From the IMG/VR virus record IMGVR_UViG_3300043449_001197, positions 1-38,074 of that record: a stretch of 38,074 bases of DNA; one strand, given 5' to 3'. A program made the translations under genes and the position numbers. The DNA is from a virus. Shown here in pieces: positions 1-7,329 of this stretch (within the stretch, counting starts at the first letter, position 1; the number at the start of each line of letters is the position of its first letter). The notes beneath the pieces are model-generated. The model saw nothing but the letters and a program-made list of their open reading frames with translations. It did not search any database and was not told the origin of the DNA.

Positions 1-8
1 CGCGACCC
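1..8. repeat. 8-bp terminal direct repeat, left copy (possible cos end)
   Basis: CGCGACCC opens the window and closes it again at 38067-38074. With a lambda-type GpA terminase and the small-terminase start just inside the right end, this may be the cohesive-end overhang; the motif shares GCGACC with the lambda cos overhang (GGGCGGCGACCT). It could equally be a residual assembly overlap of a circular contig. Confidence 0.4.
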
Positions 9-203
9 TTCGGGGAGAGGTCAGTGCTTAAAAATAGATTTCCTGCTGTTTTGCGCCCCCAGCTATGCCCCCCGTCGCCAATCGCACGCAAACACCCCTG
101 CCAAACGAGCAGAAACAGCCATTACTGCGCTCCAATCTTTCTTTGAAGGTGATTTAAGCCAACAGCACTCCGAGATGTCTTCTTGCCGCTCCCTCGTCGT
201 CCC

Positions 204-339
204 TGCACTTTTTCACCTTTCTCCCTACCATTCACCCCTTCCTTTAGCCATTTACCTCTCCCCCCCTTTAGGGGGGGGGAGAGTAAATGGCGTAGGAAGG
301 GTGATGTGGTAGGAGAGGATGAGTGAGGTAAAGAGTGCA
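204..339. repeat. 136-bp imperfect palindrome with perfect GC core
   Basis: The core is a near-perfect hairpin at 247-291. GCCATTTAC followed by a C tract (247-266) pairs with a G tract followed by GTAAATGGC (271-291), around a TTTA loop at 267-270. Outside the core the arms keep pairing with small bulges: CACCCCTTCCT against AGGAAGGGTG, CCCTACCA against TGGTAGG, and TGCAC (204-208) against GTGCA (335-339). There is no T-run after the stem on the minus strand, so it is not a textbook intrinsic terminator. It lies about 30 bp past the primase-helicase stop. Confidence 0.75.
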
Positions 340-370
340 TGGGGATGGGTTGTTATAGTTTCAACTTTTA

Positions 371-2233
371 CTAATCATCAAGGCGAGCGGTTCGCTTAGG
401 TGGACGGCTTTTGATCCTTGGTTTCTCCTCCTCTTCCTCGTTCACCTCGATGGGTTCAGCATAGGTCCAAAAGACGTGTTCACGGGCGTGGTCGAGTCGA
501 ACCCGGTTGGTCATGTTGCCCTTCATGTCCACCAGTCCTGCTCGCCTCCCTCGCTTGCAGAGGGTCAGGGTGAATGCTCCCTGCTCCCCGTCCTTTCGGT
601 CTGGCTCACGTTGGAGGACTGCGATCTCGCGGCTCCAGTTGGTCAGCTCACTCGACCCGGCTCCGAGGTATGCGATGTCGGTCGCGGTGGTCTTCGCATC
701 ATTCTTCGGCTTGGCGGTGTGATGAACGAGGATCACCACGCACCCGGTCTCATCGAGGATAGGCTGAAGAGTGTTGCGCAAGAAGACCGACATCGATTTC
801 TGGTCGGCAACGTCCCCGCCGAAATAGGCCATCAGCGGGTCAACGACGACAACCTCCAGAGCGTGCTCCTTGATGAGTTGGCGAAGGATGTTGAGGAACA
901 CCTCACCTGTCTTCGTGTTCTCTCGGAAGAAGCGGATGTTGTCGTTCAGAAGGCCGAGGATGGTCGTGTGTCCATGCTGACTACTGCACAGCCAATAGAG
1001 TGCTCCCTCCATTGCTTCGCGAACATCGCCCCAATCATTCTCGGCCTGAATCAGTCCGACCTTCATCGGCTTTTGCGCTGGGTGACGAATGCCAAAGAAC
1101 GGCACCGCGGTGGCCAATGCTGTGGCGAACTGGAGCACGAATGACGACTTCCCTATGCCTGACGAGGACACAATCGTGAGTGACCCTCCTTTGCACAACC
1201 AACGGTTGCCGAGGATACAGGTTGGGTCGGGATTGATTGGCACTCTCTGAACCTCGACGAGATTCATTGCCTGTGGGAGGTCACGTCGGCGCATCCACGT
1301 CTCGAACTCCTCCCATGTCTCTGGACCACATCTGAGCGAGATGAGGCGTTGCCATTGCTCCCCTCGGCGGCATCCGGGGAGGCGCGAGAATCGACCGGGA
1401 TTTTTGTTCGCCGGGCAAGGTTTCGCGTCCTCGAGGTAGGTGTAGATGAGATCGCGTCGAGCATCCCACGTTTTGCGGTCAGGCGCATCGACTCTGACCC
1501 ACCCGTGGTAAGACCGCCCACCGCTGCTCACAATGGCCGTAAGAGGCAGATTGGACGCTTTAAGGATGTGCAACTGCTCACTCTCGGGGAGGTCATCGAA
1601 CTCGACGAGCACATGACGGAAGACGCTGACGTTGCTGTCTGCGCCCGTGGTCGAGTCCTCTCGGTACGGGTTCACTCTGATCCATCGTCCGCTGTCTGTG
1701 TCGCAAGTGAACGGGTTCTCTCCTGCCTCGATTTGGCTGATGAACCAATCGACAGGTTTGAATGTCCCGTGTGAACCGGGGCGATGTTTGCCATCCTCTC
1801 CCTCGATTGCTTGCGTGCAGATGCTGATTGTTTCCCCCGGTAGGAAGGCCGCGCGGAGGAAATCGACTGTGCTTGTCGCTGGGTTCAGCATCGATGGAGC
1901 ACCGATGCTGACACCAGCTGAGCGGTTGATGACAAACCGCCCTGTCGCTGAGATCACTTCGTGGGCTGAATCGCGCACCTTCGAACCTCGAGCGGTTTGG
2001 TGTGGTTTGGATTCAGCCTGAGTGAGTTTGTGCTCGAGTTCGCGTTGACTCCACGGCGGCTGGCACGTGCTGTTCCAGTCTGCAAAGATTCGCATCGCTT
2101 CGTCTCGCGATAGTGCAAAGTCGTGGACCAGCACTCTCGCGAGGTCGTAGGTGGTCGAGTGACCTCCCTGCCCCGATACAGCCCCCGGTACCTTCGCGGC
2201 GTACGCTCTGGCACGCTCGAATGTTGTCAGCAT
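371..2233 (-). CDS. AEP-type DNA primase fused to RecA/DnaB-like helicase ATPase
   Basis: 620-residue replication protein. Residues 15-75 resemble a PriCT-like helical domain. Residues about 200-300 look like an archaeo-eukaryotic primase core: acidic pair E211/D213 in VEFDD, SSGGRSYHGWV at 236-246 with the catalytic-type His, and NPGRFSRLPG at 278-287. Residues 345-580 form a RecA-fold ATPase with Walker A SSSGIGKSS (356-364), a Walker B-like run ending VVVVDP, and an HHT motif downstream. The C-terminus is acidic then basic. Its ATG lies inside the end of the upstream gene. It is the last gene of the leftward early operon and probably primes and unwinds phage DNA for a host polymerase, since no phage polymerase is seen. 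Confidence 0.85.
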   Translation of the reverse strand: MLTTFERARAYAAKVPGAVSGQGGHSTTYDLARVLVHDFALSRDEAMRIFADWNSTCQPPWSQRELEHKLTQAESKPHQTARGSKVRDSAHEVISATGRFVINRSAGVSIGAPSMLNPATSTVDFLRAAFLPGETISICTQAIEGEDGKHRPGSHGTFKPVDWFISQIEAGENPFTCDTDSGRWIRVNPYREDSTTGADSNVSVFRHVLVEFDDLPESEQLHILKASNLPLTAIVSSGGRSYHGWVRVDAPDRKTWDARRDLIYTYLEDAKPCPANKNPGRFSRLPGCRRGEQWQRLISLRCGPETWEEFETWMRRRDLPQAMNLVEVQRVPINPDPTCILGNRWLCKGGSLTIVSSSGIGKSSFVLQFATALATAVPFFGIRHPAQKPMKVGLIQAENDWGDVREAMEGALYWLCSSQHGHTTILGLLNDNIRFFRENTKTGEVFLNILRQLIKEHALEVVVVDPLMAYFGGDVADQKSMSVFLRNTLQPILDETGCVVILVHHTAKPKNDAKTTATDIAYLGAGSSELTNWSREIAVLQREPDRKDGEQGAFTLTLCKRGRRAGLVDMKGNMTNRVRLDHAREHVFWTYAEPIEVNEEEEEKPRIKSRPPKRTARLDD

Positions 2234-2472
2234 TTCGCGTTGAGGAGATGACGGAGTTTCATGTTCTCGGCGACCAGTTCCGCGATGATTTCGGATGGCG
2301 ACCCGTTGGCCATTAGCTCATCGCGTAGTGGTGCGACCGTGCCATAACTCGGCATGAGACTGATGCGTCGCGCGGCCTCCATGATGAGTTCCGCGCGTGC
2401 GTCATTGGTCGTCGCGATGCCTTCGAGCATGCCCGCAAGGATGCCGTTGGAGATGGATTGGAGGAGAGTCAT
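2227..2472 (-). CDS. Small helical protein of unknown function
   Basis: 81 residues, not recognised. Predicted mostly helical, with a mildly acidic middle and a final amphipathic segment (EIIAELVAENMKLRHLL) that could form a short coiled coil. Stop and start overlap both neighbours by a few bases, so it is translationally coupled to the primase-helicase and the DUF551-like gene. Function unknown; the context suggests an accessory replication or host-takeover role. Confidence 0.6.
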   Translation of the reverse strand: MTLLQSISNGILAGMLEGIATTNDARAELIMEAARRISLMPSYGTVAPLRDELMANGSPSEIIAELVAENMKLRHLLNAKC

Positions 2473-2675
2473 TCGAGCATCGCGGGTGGGGGTGGAAGAG
2501 CGGCCCAGTAGACCACGGCGGCGGGTGCTTTGATGTTTGCCCAGCCCTTACTGAGTCGGTGACTGATCGCGCAGAACTCGCGACCTCGTTCGATTGCTGC
2601 GACGATGACGGGGATGTCGCGTTTGGGTAGCTCGAGACTAGCGTCTCGCCAGTGTAGTGTAGATGTTGGTGTCAT
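2469..2675 (-). CDS. DUF551-like small protein
   Basis: 68 residues. The pattern W-x(n)-LPKRDIPVIVA near the N-terminus and W-A-x-LPPPPA at the C-terminus matches the layout of DUF551-type phage proteins, which have a PVLVA strand and end in a W-x-LPxPP motif. Their function is unknown. The gene overlaps its neighbours by ATGA-type junctions, so it belongs to the early operon. Confidence 0.6.
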   Translation of the reverse strand: MTPTSTLHWRDASLELPKRDIPVIVAAIERGREFCAISHRLSKGWANIKAPAAVVYWAALPPPPAMLE

Positions 2676-2782
2676 TTGTTGGGGTTGTTGTTGTTTCGGT
2701 TGCCCACCGCAACGAGGCCGACAAACACGGCCACTAGTGCGGCGGCGATTAGCCCGGCCCCGATGCGGTGGAGGGTGTTCAT
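2672..2782 (-). CDS. 36-residue single-span membrane protein
   Basis: A very short gene joined by ATGA overlaps to both flanking genes (its stop at 2672-2674 overlaps the next ATG; its ATG overlaps the upstream TGA). The product starts MNTLHRIG, has one hydrophobic helix at about residues 8-26, then an Asn-rich tail (GNRNNNNPNK). The precise double overlap argues that it is real. Function unknown: possibilities include an inner-membrane superinfection-exclusion or regulatory micropeptide. Confidence 0.6.
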   Translation of the reverse strand: MNTLHRIGAGLIAAALVAVFVGLVAVGNRNNNNPNK

Positions 2783-3126
2783 TTGCCGCTTAGGAGTTGG
2801 TCTAGTTGAGCTTCCCGAACGAGTGAGGCGTCGAGTTGCCGTTGCAGTTCCGCGTTACGCCTGTGAAGCACCTGAGAAGATTGCGGCACCATGGCCTCCA
2901 ACTCTTGCACCCTAAGTGCGAGTTGTTCGGCCCTGGTGCAGTAACCCTTGGCAAGCGTCCACGGGTTCCTCTCCCGGAAGTCGGTGAGGATGCGTAACAG
3001 CTGCCGCTTCTCGCGGTTCAGTTGCGAATCCATGATCCCGGTTGTCGCATCTGTGTAAACGACCGTGTCAGGCATCTCATCGAGAGCTTCCTGCAAATAG
3101 TCGCAGATGATTTTGTGGTCGCTCAC
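2779..3126 (-). CDS. Coiled-coil protein of unknown function
   Basis: 115 residues, not recognised. The second half (from about residue 60) has heptad-like Leu/Ala spacing (EQLALRVQELEAMV and LQRQLDASLV), suggesting a coiled coil; the first half is acidic. ATGA-type overlaps with the 36-residue membrane protein downstream and the gene upstream place it in the same translational chain. Confidence 0.55.
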   Translation of the reverse strand: MSDHKIICDYLQEALDEMPDTVVYTDATTGIMDSQLNREKRQLLRILTDFRERNPWTLAKGYCTRAEQLALRVQELEAMVPQSSQVLHRRNAELQRQLDASLVREAQLDQLLSGK

Positions 3127-3428
3127 GGCCGCACCTCCCCGACCATTTTCGTGACGTCACGTAAAAGGTCTGCTTCAGTTGTAAAGCATTCCTTTACTAC
3201 TGGTTCCCACTTCCCCAGCGTCCGCAGAAACGCCTCTGCTCGTTGCCGTGCGGTGGCGCGAATGCCAAATAAAGACCCCTCTATGGAATCTAAAATGTTA
3301 GCGTAAACCATGTATTGGTTTGCCTTAAGGAAATTTTCCGCTTCATGCATTGCGTTCAAATCATTGCAGTAGTCAGCTTGCCACCCGTACAGTTCAGAGA
3401 TGACCGCGTTGATTTCGTCGGTGGTCAC
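3123..3428 (-). CDS. Phage ABA-sandwich-type conserved protein
   Basis: 101 residues. The string WQADYCNDLNAMHEAE near the start and ATARQRAEAFLRTLGKW near residues 60-80 match a conserved small phage/prophage protein often labelled as a phage ABA sandwich domain. Its biochemical role is not known to me. It sits in the early operon with 4-bp overlaps on both sides. Confidence 0.65.
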   Translation of the reverse strand: MTTDEINAVISELYGWQADYCNDLNAMHEAENFLKANQYMVYANILDSIEGSLFGIRATARQRAEAFLRTLGKWEPVVKECFTTEADLLRDVTKMVGEVRP

Positions 3429-3634
3429 GGCAGAAGCTCCTCTCGTTTGACTTCCAACGGCATTCGACCCTCGCTTTTCCTGAGTTTGTGGACGAGTTCA
3501 AAAGCAAAGTTCACGGCGTATTCGGCGCACCCTTGCTGGTCTTCCACATGCCAATCCGCGATGATGAGTCCCTGCATCGCCGCGATTGCGGCTTGGATAC
3601 GTACCTTCTCCCAGTCTTCCATTGAGTTGCTCAT
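3425..3634 (-). CDS. Small early protein of unknown function
   Basis: 69 residues, not recognised. It is helical with a DWEK/IADWHVED region and a charged C-terminus. It overlaps both neighbours by 4 bp, consistent with translational coupling in the early operon. Confidence 0.5.
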   Translation of the reverse strand: MSNSMEDWEKVRIQAAIAAMQGLIIADWHVEDQQGCAEYAVNFAFELVHKLRKSEGRMPLEVKREELLP

Positions 3635-3930
3635 TTCGCGGCCTCCTCTCCTTGGAGCAAAAGCGTCATTTCTCCCAAGATCGCATCGAACTCAGTCGGC
3701 TCGACATACGCCCTTTGCGCGAGGTTGAACTGCTGAAAGGCCAGATGTGTCAGACTCCAAAGTTCGGCGAAGTGCTGGTTGTCTTTCGACTTTTGCAGTT
3801 CCTCGAGCACAGCCTCTTCCCACGCATGAGGGCGAAACTCCTCGAGCGAACACCAATGGTTCCAGTCCCGAACCTTCGCATTCACACGCTCGAATCCTCT
3901 CCTCAGAATGACAGAAAGGTCGTATTTCAT
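3631..3930 (-). CDS. Conserved early protein of unknown function
   Basis: 99 residues, soluble, rich in Trp and acidic residues. The start MKYDLSVILRRGFERVN and a FQQFNLAQRAYVEP segment are notable, but I do not recognise a family. The 4-bp overlaps to neighbours support the start and the operon arrangement. Confidence 0.5.
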   Translation of the reverse strand: MKYDLSVILRRGFERVNAKVRDWNHWCSLEEFRPHAWEEAVLEELQKSKDNQHFAELWSLTHLAFQQFNLAQRAYVEPTEFDAILGEMTLLLQGEEAAK

Positions 3931-4196
3931 TCGACATCCTCCGAGGTTGAGATGGTCTTCAGTTGCTTGGTGAGAGCTTCGATTTCGCGCCGAAGGAACC
4001 TGATTTCAAACGCCATCGATTGCCTCGATTCCGCTGGTCGGTTTTCAGTCTGTTCATCTCGGATCAGTGCCCGGATGTGGTCGCAAAACTCTGCGCTGTA
4101 CAGGGCGGCACGCACCTCGATGCGTGCCGCTTCCCGCGCAAGTTCGACTGCTTGGTTTGCTCGTTCCATGAGTCGGTCGATTTGCTGGGGTTGCAT
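3927..4196 (-). CDS. Helical early protein of unknown function
   Basis: 89 residues if started at the ATG at 4194-4196 (MQPQQIDRLM), which lies just after the stop of the SSB-like gene; a start at 4250 would overlap that gene by 50 bp and is less likely. Long amphipathic helices (IDRLMERANQAVELAREAARIEV, and a C-terminal FLRREIEALTKQL) suggest an oligomeric coiled-coil protein. No family recognised. Confidence 0.5.
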   Translation of the reverse strand: MQPQQIDRLMERANQAVELAREAARIEVRAALYSAEFCDHIRALIRDEQTENRPAESRQSMAFEIRFLRREIEALTKQLKTISTSEDVE

Positions 4197-4200
4197 ACGA

Positions 4201-4695
4201 TCAGAATGGTACCTCGTCCGGGCCTTCAGCGGCCTTCTCAGCGGCCTCAATCTGCGCGAGGATTGCTGGGTTGAGTTGTTTGCGCCCCCGTGACGAATCC
4301 ATTGGGCGAGTTCGCACAGCGACTCCCTCTGTTCCGTCCTGTTTGCGGTACGTCTCGGTGTAGACTGCGAAACAAATCTCAGCCCCGTCCATTTTCCTCA
4401 CGAATGCGATGAAGTTCTGCGTGTCTGTGAAGTCCAACTCAACACCGTCTGCGGCGTACTTTTCGCCCTTTGGGTCGATGGCCGCGAGAAGGTTGTTTAA
4501 CTTCCACCACATCTTCTCGGAGTTGATGTAATCGTCGACCACCTTCCCCGAGGTCGTGACGAACTCGAGTTTGATCTTCGTGTCGCCCTTTGGCGTGCAC
4601 TCTATTTCACGCGGGAACTGAATCGTCCCCTTGTAGATGCCGGGAGTGCGGATGAACTGACCTTCGCCAGCCTTTCGATTGATGATAAATGCCAT
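4201..4695 (-). CDS. Single-stranded DNA-binding protein (DUF669-like)
   Basis: 164 residues. The N-terminal two-thirds read as alternating beta strands (YKGTIQFPREIECTPKGD and similar), compatible with an OB-type fold. The C-terminus is a flexible Ala/Glu-rich linker ending GPDEVPF, much like the acidic tip of bacterial SSB (DDDIPF) that recruits partner enzymes. It is directly downstream of a RecT-like gene, the usual place for a phage SSB. Likely role: coating ssDNA for annealing and replication. Assignment rests on context, fold pattern and tail. Confidence 0.65.
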   Translation of the reverse strand: MAFIINRKAGEGQFIRTPGIYKGTIQFPREIECTPKGDTKIKLEFVTTSGKVVDDYINSEKMWWKLNNLLAAIDPKGEKYAADGVELDFTDTQNFIAFVRKMDGAEICFAVYTETYRKQDGTEGVAVRTRPMDSSRGRKQLNPAILAQIEAAEKAAEGPDEVPF

Positions 4696-4698
4696 ACT

Positions 4699-5493
4699 TT
4701 ACTTCGTTGAGATTTTCTTGATGAGAGCTTCGGTGCGGTTGCGGATGTCCTGCTGGACTCGGGTTGACAAACTGGTGAGACGCTCGACCTTGAAGAAAGC
4801 GAGTGCTGCTCCGTAGTGTGCTCCTAAGAGGGTCTTGAACTCGTCCTCGATGTCCTCAATCACCTCTGCCTCGACTGTGGGTGGCGCAACGGGATCGGAA
4901 ACGTCGCTTTTCTGCTCCGTCAAAGCGTCTAGGACAGGCAAGGGCATGGGTCTGTCAGCGATTGGCTGTGCAGCTGCTGGACTGAAGTCCGTGACCTCCT
5001 CTGGCGTATAAACGCCGCTGACAACGTCAGGCGCGAGTAGTCGCACGGCCTCTGAGATGAGACGTGCCGTGAGCATCTGTCTCGGATGCTTGCGGTAGTT
5101 GTCTTTAAGTTCGCCACCTTTCCCGAGCGCAACCCCGCTCGCCACAAGTTCCTGCATAGTCACCTCCATCTCGAGGTCGTTCTCCCGGAACGTCCACCTC
5201 GCCTTGCAGCGTTCGTGGGTTCGAGTGATCCATTGGACGCGCCCCCCGGCTCGCACGTATTTTCCGAGCATCGCATCGCTCTTCATCGAGAGTTTGCCGT
5301 CGAGCAGATGGTATGTGGCCGTCACCTCGAACGGTGTCAGACCACTTGCGAGGCATTGGAGGGCGAGGATTTGACCCTGAGCGGGTTTGGTGCATCCGAA
5401 CATCCCCGACGAAGCAAACGCCTCGCCGAGTTGCATCGCCGCCCCTACGGGGTCGGCAACGCTGCTGAATAGTGTCATCGTTTTGTTTTCCAT
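4699..5493 (-). CDS. RecT-like single-strand annealing protein
   Basis: 264 residues. Residues about 20-165 match the RecT-type recombinase pattern: GQILALQCLASGLTPFEVTA, then LDGKLSMKSDAMLGKY and a RAGGRVQW segment, and later RKHPRQMLTARLISEAVRLL. The remainder is a low-complexity acidic linker and a helical tail. RecT-family proteins anneal complementary ssDNA during phage recombination. It is followed by the SSB-like gene and preceded by a RuvC-like resolvase, giving a recombination module. No partner exonuclease is recognisable. Confidence 0.8.
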   Translation of the reverse strand: MENKTMTLFSSVADPVGAAMQLGEAFASSGMFGCTKPAQGQILALQCLASGLTPFEVTATYHLLDGKLSMKSDAMLGKYVRAGGRVQWITRTHERCKARWTFRENDLEMEVTMQELVASGVALGKGGELKDNYRKHPRQMLTARLISEAVRLLAPDVVSGVYTPEEVTDFSPAAAQPIADRPMPLPVLDALTEQKSDVSDPVAPPTVEAEVIEDIEDEFKTLLGAHYGAALAFFKVERLTSLSTRVQQDIRNRTEALIKKISTK

Positions 5494-5514
5494 TTTCTTG
5501 TCTGTTGTCTGGGT

Positions 5515-5973
5515 TTACTGCCCTTGCGACTGCACTTGAGCCGCGAGGATTAAGACGGCGTCGGCCGTGCTTAAAGTGATCGTGAGACGCGGGAACCTCC
5601 GCTGTGCCTCACCTTTGAGTCGGTTCTTCCAAACGCGTTGCTCTTCGCCCGGGCGTTTCTGGAAGCCGATTGCTTTTTGCCACCGCTTGGGTGGCACCAT
5701 GTAAAGTTCGAAGCCGATAGCCATTGCTGCACCTTGGAGGAACCCGACGTTCCGATGCAACACCGCGAGGCTTGAGTGTCCTGCGCCGAAGATCGCAGTC
5801 GCTGGTTGCTCCATCGCTACCTTCCGCACGCCAGCTGCTGCAAGGTTCCGTAGTGCGATCAGGATGTCGCCGTCGGTTTGCGGCATCTTCTGGCATCTGA
5901 AGTCATCACCATCATGCCAAGCGATTCCCCCGTTCACCCCCGGGTCTACAGCTAACCATTCCCAAGGTTTCAT
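5515..5973 (-). CDS. RuvC-like Holliday junction resolvase
   Basis: 152 residues with the RNase H-fold resolvase layout. The first strand is LAVDPGVNGGIA with D10, the second acidic residue is E55 in VAMEQP, and the third is D138 in STADAVLIL near the C-terminus. The middle VPPKRWQKAIGF element is typical of phage RuvC-type enzymes. It should cut four-way junctions and branched DNA before packaging. Encoded with RecT- and SSB-like proteins; overlaps the upstream zinc-finger gene by 4 bp. Confidence 0.85.
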   Translation of the reverse strand: MKPWEWLAVDPGVNGGIAWHDGDDFRCQKMPQTDGDILIALRNLAAAGVRKVAMEQPATAIFGAGHSSLAVLHRNVGFLQGAAMAIGFELYMVPPKRWQKAIGFQKRPGEEQRVWKNRLKGEAQRRFPRLTITLSTADAVLILAAQVQSQGQ

Positions 5974-6203
5974 CGTGTCCTCCTTCTCTTAGGTTGAGGC
6001 CGTGGAGGTGAGCAGGAGACGCAGAAGCGTCTCCCCTGTTTCTTGTCGCACGGTTCACCACAGCGGCGGCATCTAACCGCCGGACGAAGGAGAATGTCCA
6101 CGAACCGACTTTTAAGGAGGAGGTGCTTCCCGCTCTGAAGCGATGAGGCGATGTCCTCTCGATTCTCGGAGATCAGCAGCAAGATTGGTCGAAGGTCGTT
6201 CAT
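5970..6203 (-). CDS. Small zinc-finger protein
   Basis: 77 residues. Two cysteine pairs, CRRC and CVSC, flank a short basic turn at about residues 45-64, the signature of a small zinc ribbon; one additional Cys lies between. The C-terminus (PRPQPKRRRTR) is strongly basic, suggesting nucleic-acid binding. It sits between the RuvC-like gene and a membrane micropeptide gene, with 4-bp overlaps on both sides. Function unknown. Confidence 0.6.
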   Translation of the reverse strand: MNDLRPILLLISENREDIASSLQSGKHLLLKSRFVDILLRPAVRCRRCGEPCDKKQGRRFCVSCSPPRPQPKRRRTR

Positions 6204-6376
6204 CGTTGTTGTTTGTTGTGCTCCTCAGCGAGTGCTGCAAAAGCGACTGCATAGGTGAGGATCAGCAACATACCAGCTGCTGCCTGTAGCAACGGACAGT
6301 CTCCCAGTTGGCTAACGGCTACAGCATCCCCGGTGGCCAGCAGTAGGGAGGCAATGGCGATTTGGTTGTGTGTCAT
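6200..6376 (-). CDS. 58-residue membrane protein
   Basis: The ATG at 6374-6376 opens a frame whose stop (6200-6202) overlaps the next gene's ATG. The product starts MTHNQIAIASLLLATG and has two hydrophobic stretches, about residues 5-20 and 31-50, then a polar tail (EEHNKQQR). It fits a small inner-membrane protein in the early operon. Function unknown. Confidence 0.55.
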   Translation of the reverse strand: MTHNQIAIASLLLATGDAVAVSQLGDCPLLQAAAGMLLILTYAVAFAALAEEHNKQQR

Positions 6377-6382
6377 ACTCGA

Positions 6383-6727
6383 TCAAATGTTGCAGACGAT
6401 GACGCCACCATCAAATGTCAGCACCTGAGTCTTGCCTTGGATGAACTCAAGGGCGCACTCCTCTTTCGCCTCTTCCTCATCCTCGCCGCTGAGATCGTCG
6501 TCATTCAGCCAAATCCATCTCCAATCTTCAGCGGCTTCGACCGCCGACGAGTATTCAGTCCACTCGCAACGGATGGCGACGACATCCAGTTCTTGTTCTT
6601 CACCGCAGTCCTCTTCGTACGCCTCAAGAAACTCGACCAACGCTCTTGCGCCGTTGTAACTCCACGAACTGAACGGGTCGTCGAGGAGGATGTTGATTGC
6701 TTGTGCTTTGGTAAGGGTCTGTTTCAT
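6383..6727 (-). CDS. Highly acidic conserved protein, possible DNA mimic
   Basis: 114 residues with about 28 Asp/Glu against about 7 Lys/Arg, net charge near -21. The sequence (TKAQAINILLDD, SYNGARALVEFLE, VAIRCEW, FDGGVIV at the end) resembles a conserved phage/plasmid protein seen near antirestriction genes. The charge profile fits a DNA-mimic inhibitor, but that is inference. The leader is CCTCACAAAA directly before ATG, with no Shine-Dalgarno sequence. Confidence 0.6.
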   Translation of the reverse strand: MKQTLTKAQAINILLDDPFSSWSYNGARALVEFLEAYEEDCGEEQELDVVAIRCEWTEYSSAVEAAEDWRWIWLNDDDLSGEDEEEAKEECALEFIQGKTQVLTFDGGVIVCNI

Positions 6728-6966
6728 TTTTGTGAGGTGTTACGGATCATCGAACGCACGATGAGGTTGACAGTCGACTCGACCGCTTCAGTTGTGGTCA
6801 TCGGCACGCATGGCGTGAGAGCTTCCTCAGCCTCGCTGACCGCTTCGTCGAATGAAGGAGCTTCACCTTCGCCCCGGGCATTGGACCATCTGAACCAACC
6901 GACCGTATAGGGCGATGGCCAGATGTTGCTGATTCCGTTTTGGTGTCTGTATTGTGTTGAGGTCAT
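6724..6966 (-). CDS. Early protein of unknown function
   Basis: 80 residues, not recognised. Aromatic-rich N-terminal half (IWPSPYTVGWFRWSN) followed by an acidic helix and a Val/Ile-rich C-terminus. Its leader CAACCTCAC before ATG matches that of the two neighbouring genes. Overlaps the acidic-protein gene by 4 bp. Confidence 0.5.
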   Translation of the reverse strand: MTSTQYRHQNGISNIWPSPYTVGWFRWSNARGEGEAPSFDEAVSEAEEALTPCVPMTTTEAVESTVNLIVRSMIRNTSQK

Positions 6967-6990
6967 GTGAGGTTGTTTTGGGGTTTGGGG

Positions 6991-7254
6991 TTAGACGGGG
7001 AGCACATCTGTAAGGCGTGCGGAGGGAACGGGTTTCCCGGTCTTCTCAAACCTAATGTGCGCCTTGTACTTGTGGCCCTTGCGTGTTTGAAGACTGCGTC
7101 CCCAGCCGCAATAGGTTGCACGGACCAACTCGCCATCGAGCGTTCCGACGAATCCGGCGTGGCCGAAAGTTTCCTTTCGGATTTTTAAGTGAATGTAAGT
7201 GTGCCCATAGCGGCGGGTTGCGCGGACGTAGGGGAGGAGGTTGATAATGTTCAT
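6991..7254 (-). CDS. Small basic protein of unknown function
   Basis: 87 residues, basic, predicted beta-rich (GHTYIHLKIRKETFGHAGFV). No family recognised. Preceded by the same CCTCACAAAAATG leader as the gene starting at 6727. Two compact hairpins lie just upstream at 7290-7322. Confidence 0.5.
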   Translation of the reverse strand: MNIINLLPYVRATRRYGHTYIHLKIRKETFGHAGFVGTLDGELVRATYCGWGRSLQTRKGHKYKAHIRFEKTGKPVPSARLTDVLPV

Positions 7255-7289
7255 TTTTGTGAGGTTAGTTTGATTGACGGTCTCGTCAG

Positions 7290-7322
7290 CACCCGCATCA
7301 CGGGTGGACCGGGTCGCCCCGG
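7290..7322 (-). promoter_or_regulatory. Tandem hairpins in an intergenic leader
   Basis: On the minus strand CCGGG-GCGA-CCCGG (7309-7322), a GNRA tetraloop hairpin, is followed by CACCCG-TGATG-CGGGTG (7290-7306). Neither is followed by a T-run, so they look like RNA stability or processing structures rather than terminators. They occupy the only noncoding gap between the genes at 7330-7521 and 6991-7254. Confidence 0.45.
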
Positions 7323-7329
7323 TTTCGAC

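Larger units (their letters stand above)
1..370. other. Noncoding genome end with large palindrome
   Basis: No convincing gene lies here; the longest reading frame is low-complexity and sits in the palindrome. On the minus strand this is the region downstream of the primase-helicase stop. If the ends are joined, it runs on into the 52-bp leader of the small terminase. It contains a TTCG-capped mini-hairpin near position 9-15 and the long imperfect inverted repeat at 204-339. No clear promoter was recognised. It is a natural place for a packaging site, replication origin or end-of-operon terminator. Confidence 0.6.

Noticed and set aside
122-340. 72-residue minus-strand frame at the window start
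   Set aside because: Low-complexity (SPPLKGGRGK-type) product generated by the palindrome; no protein-like pattern.
476-1144. Plus-strand frames, here and across the window
   Set aside because: They lie opposite clear minus-strand genes and lack family motifs; antisense shadows.
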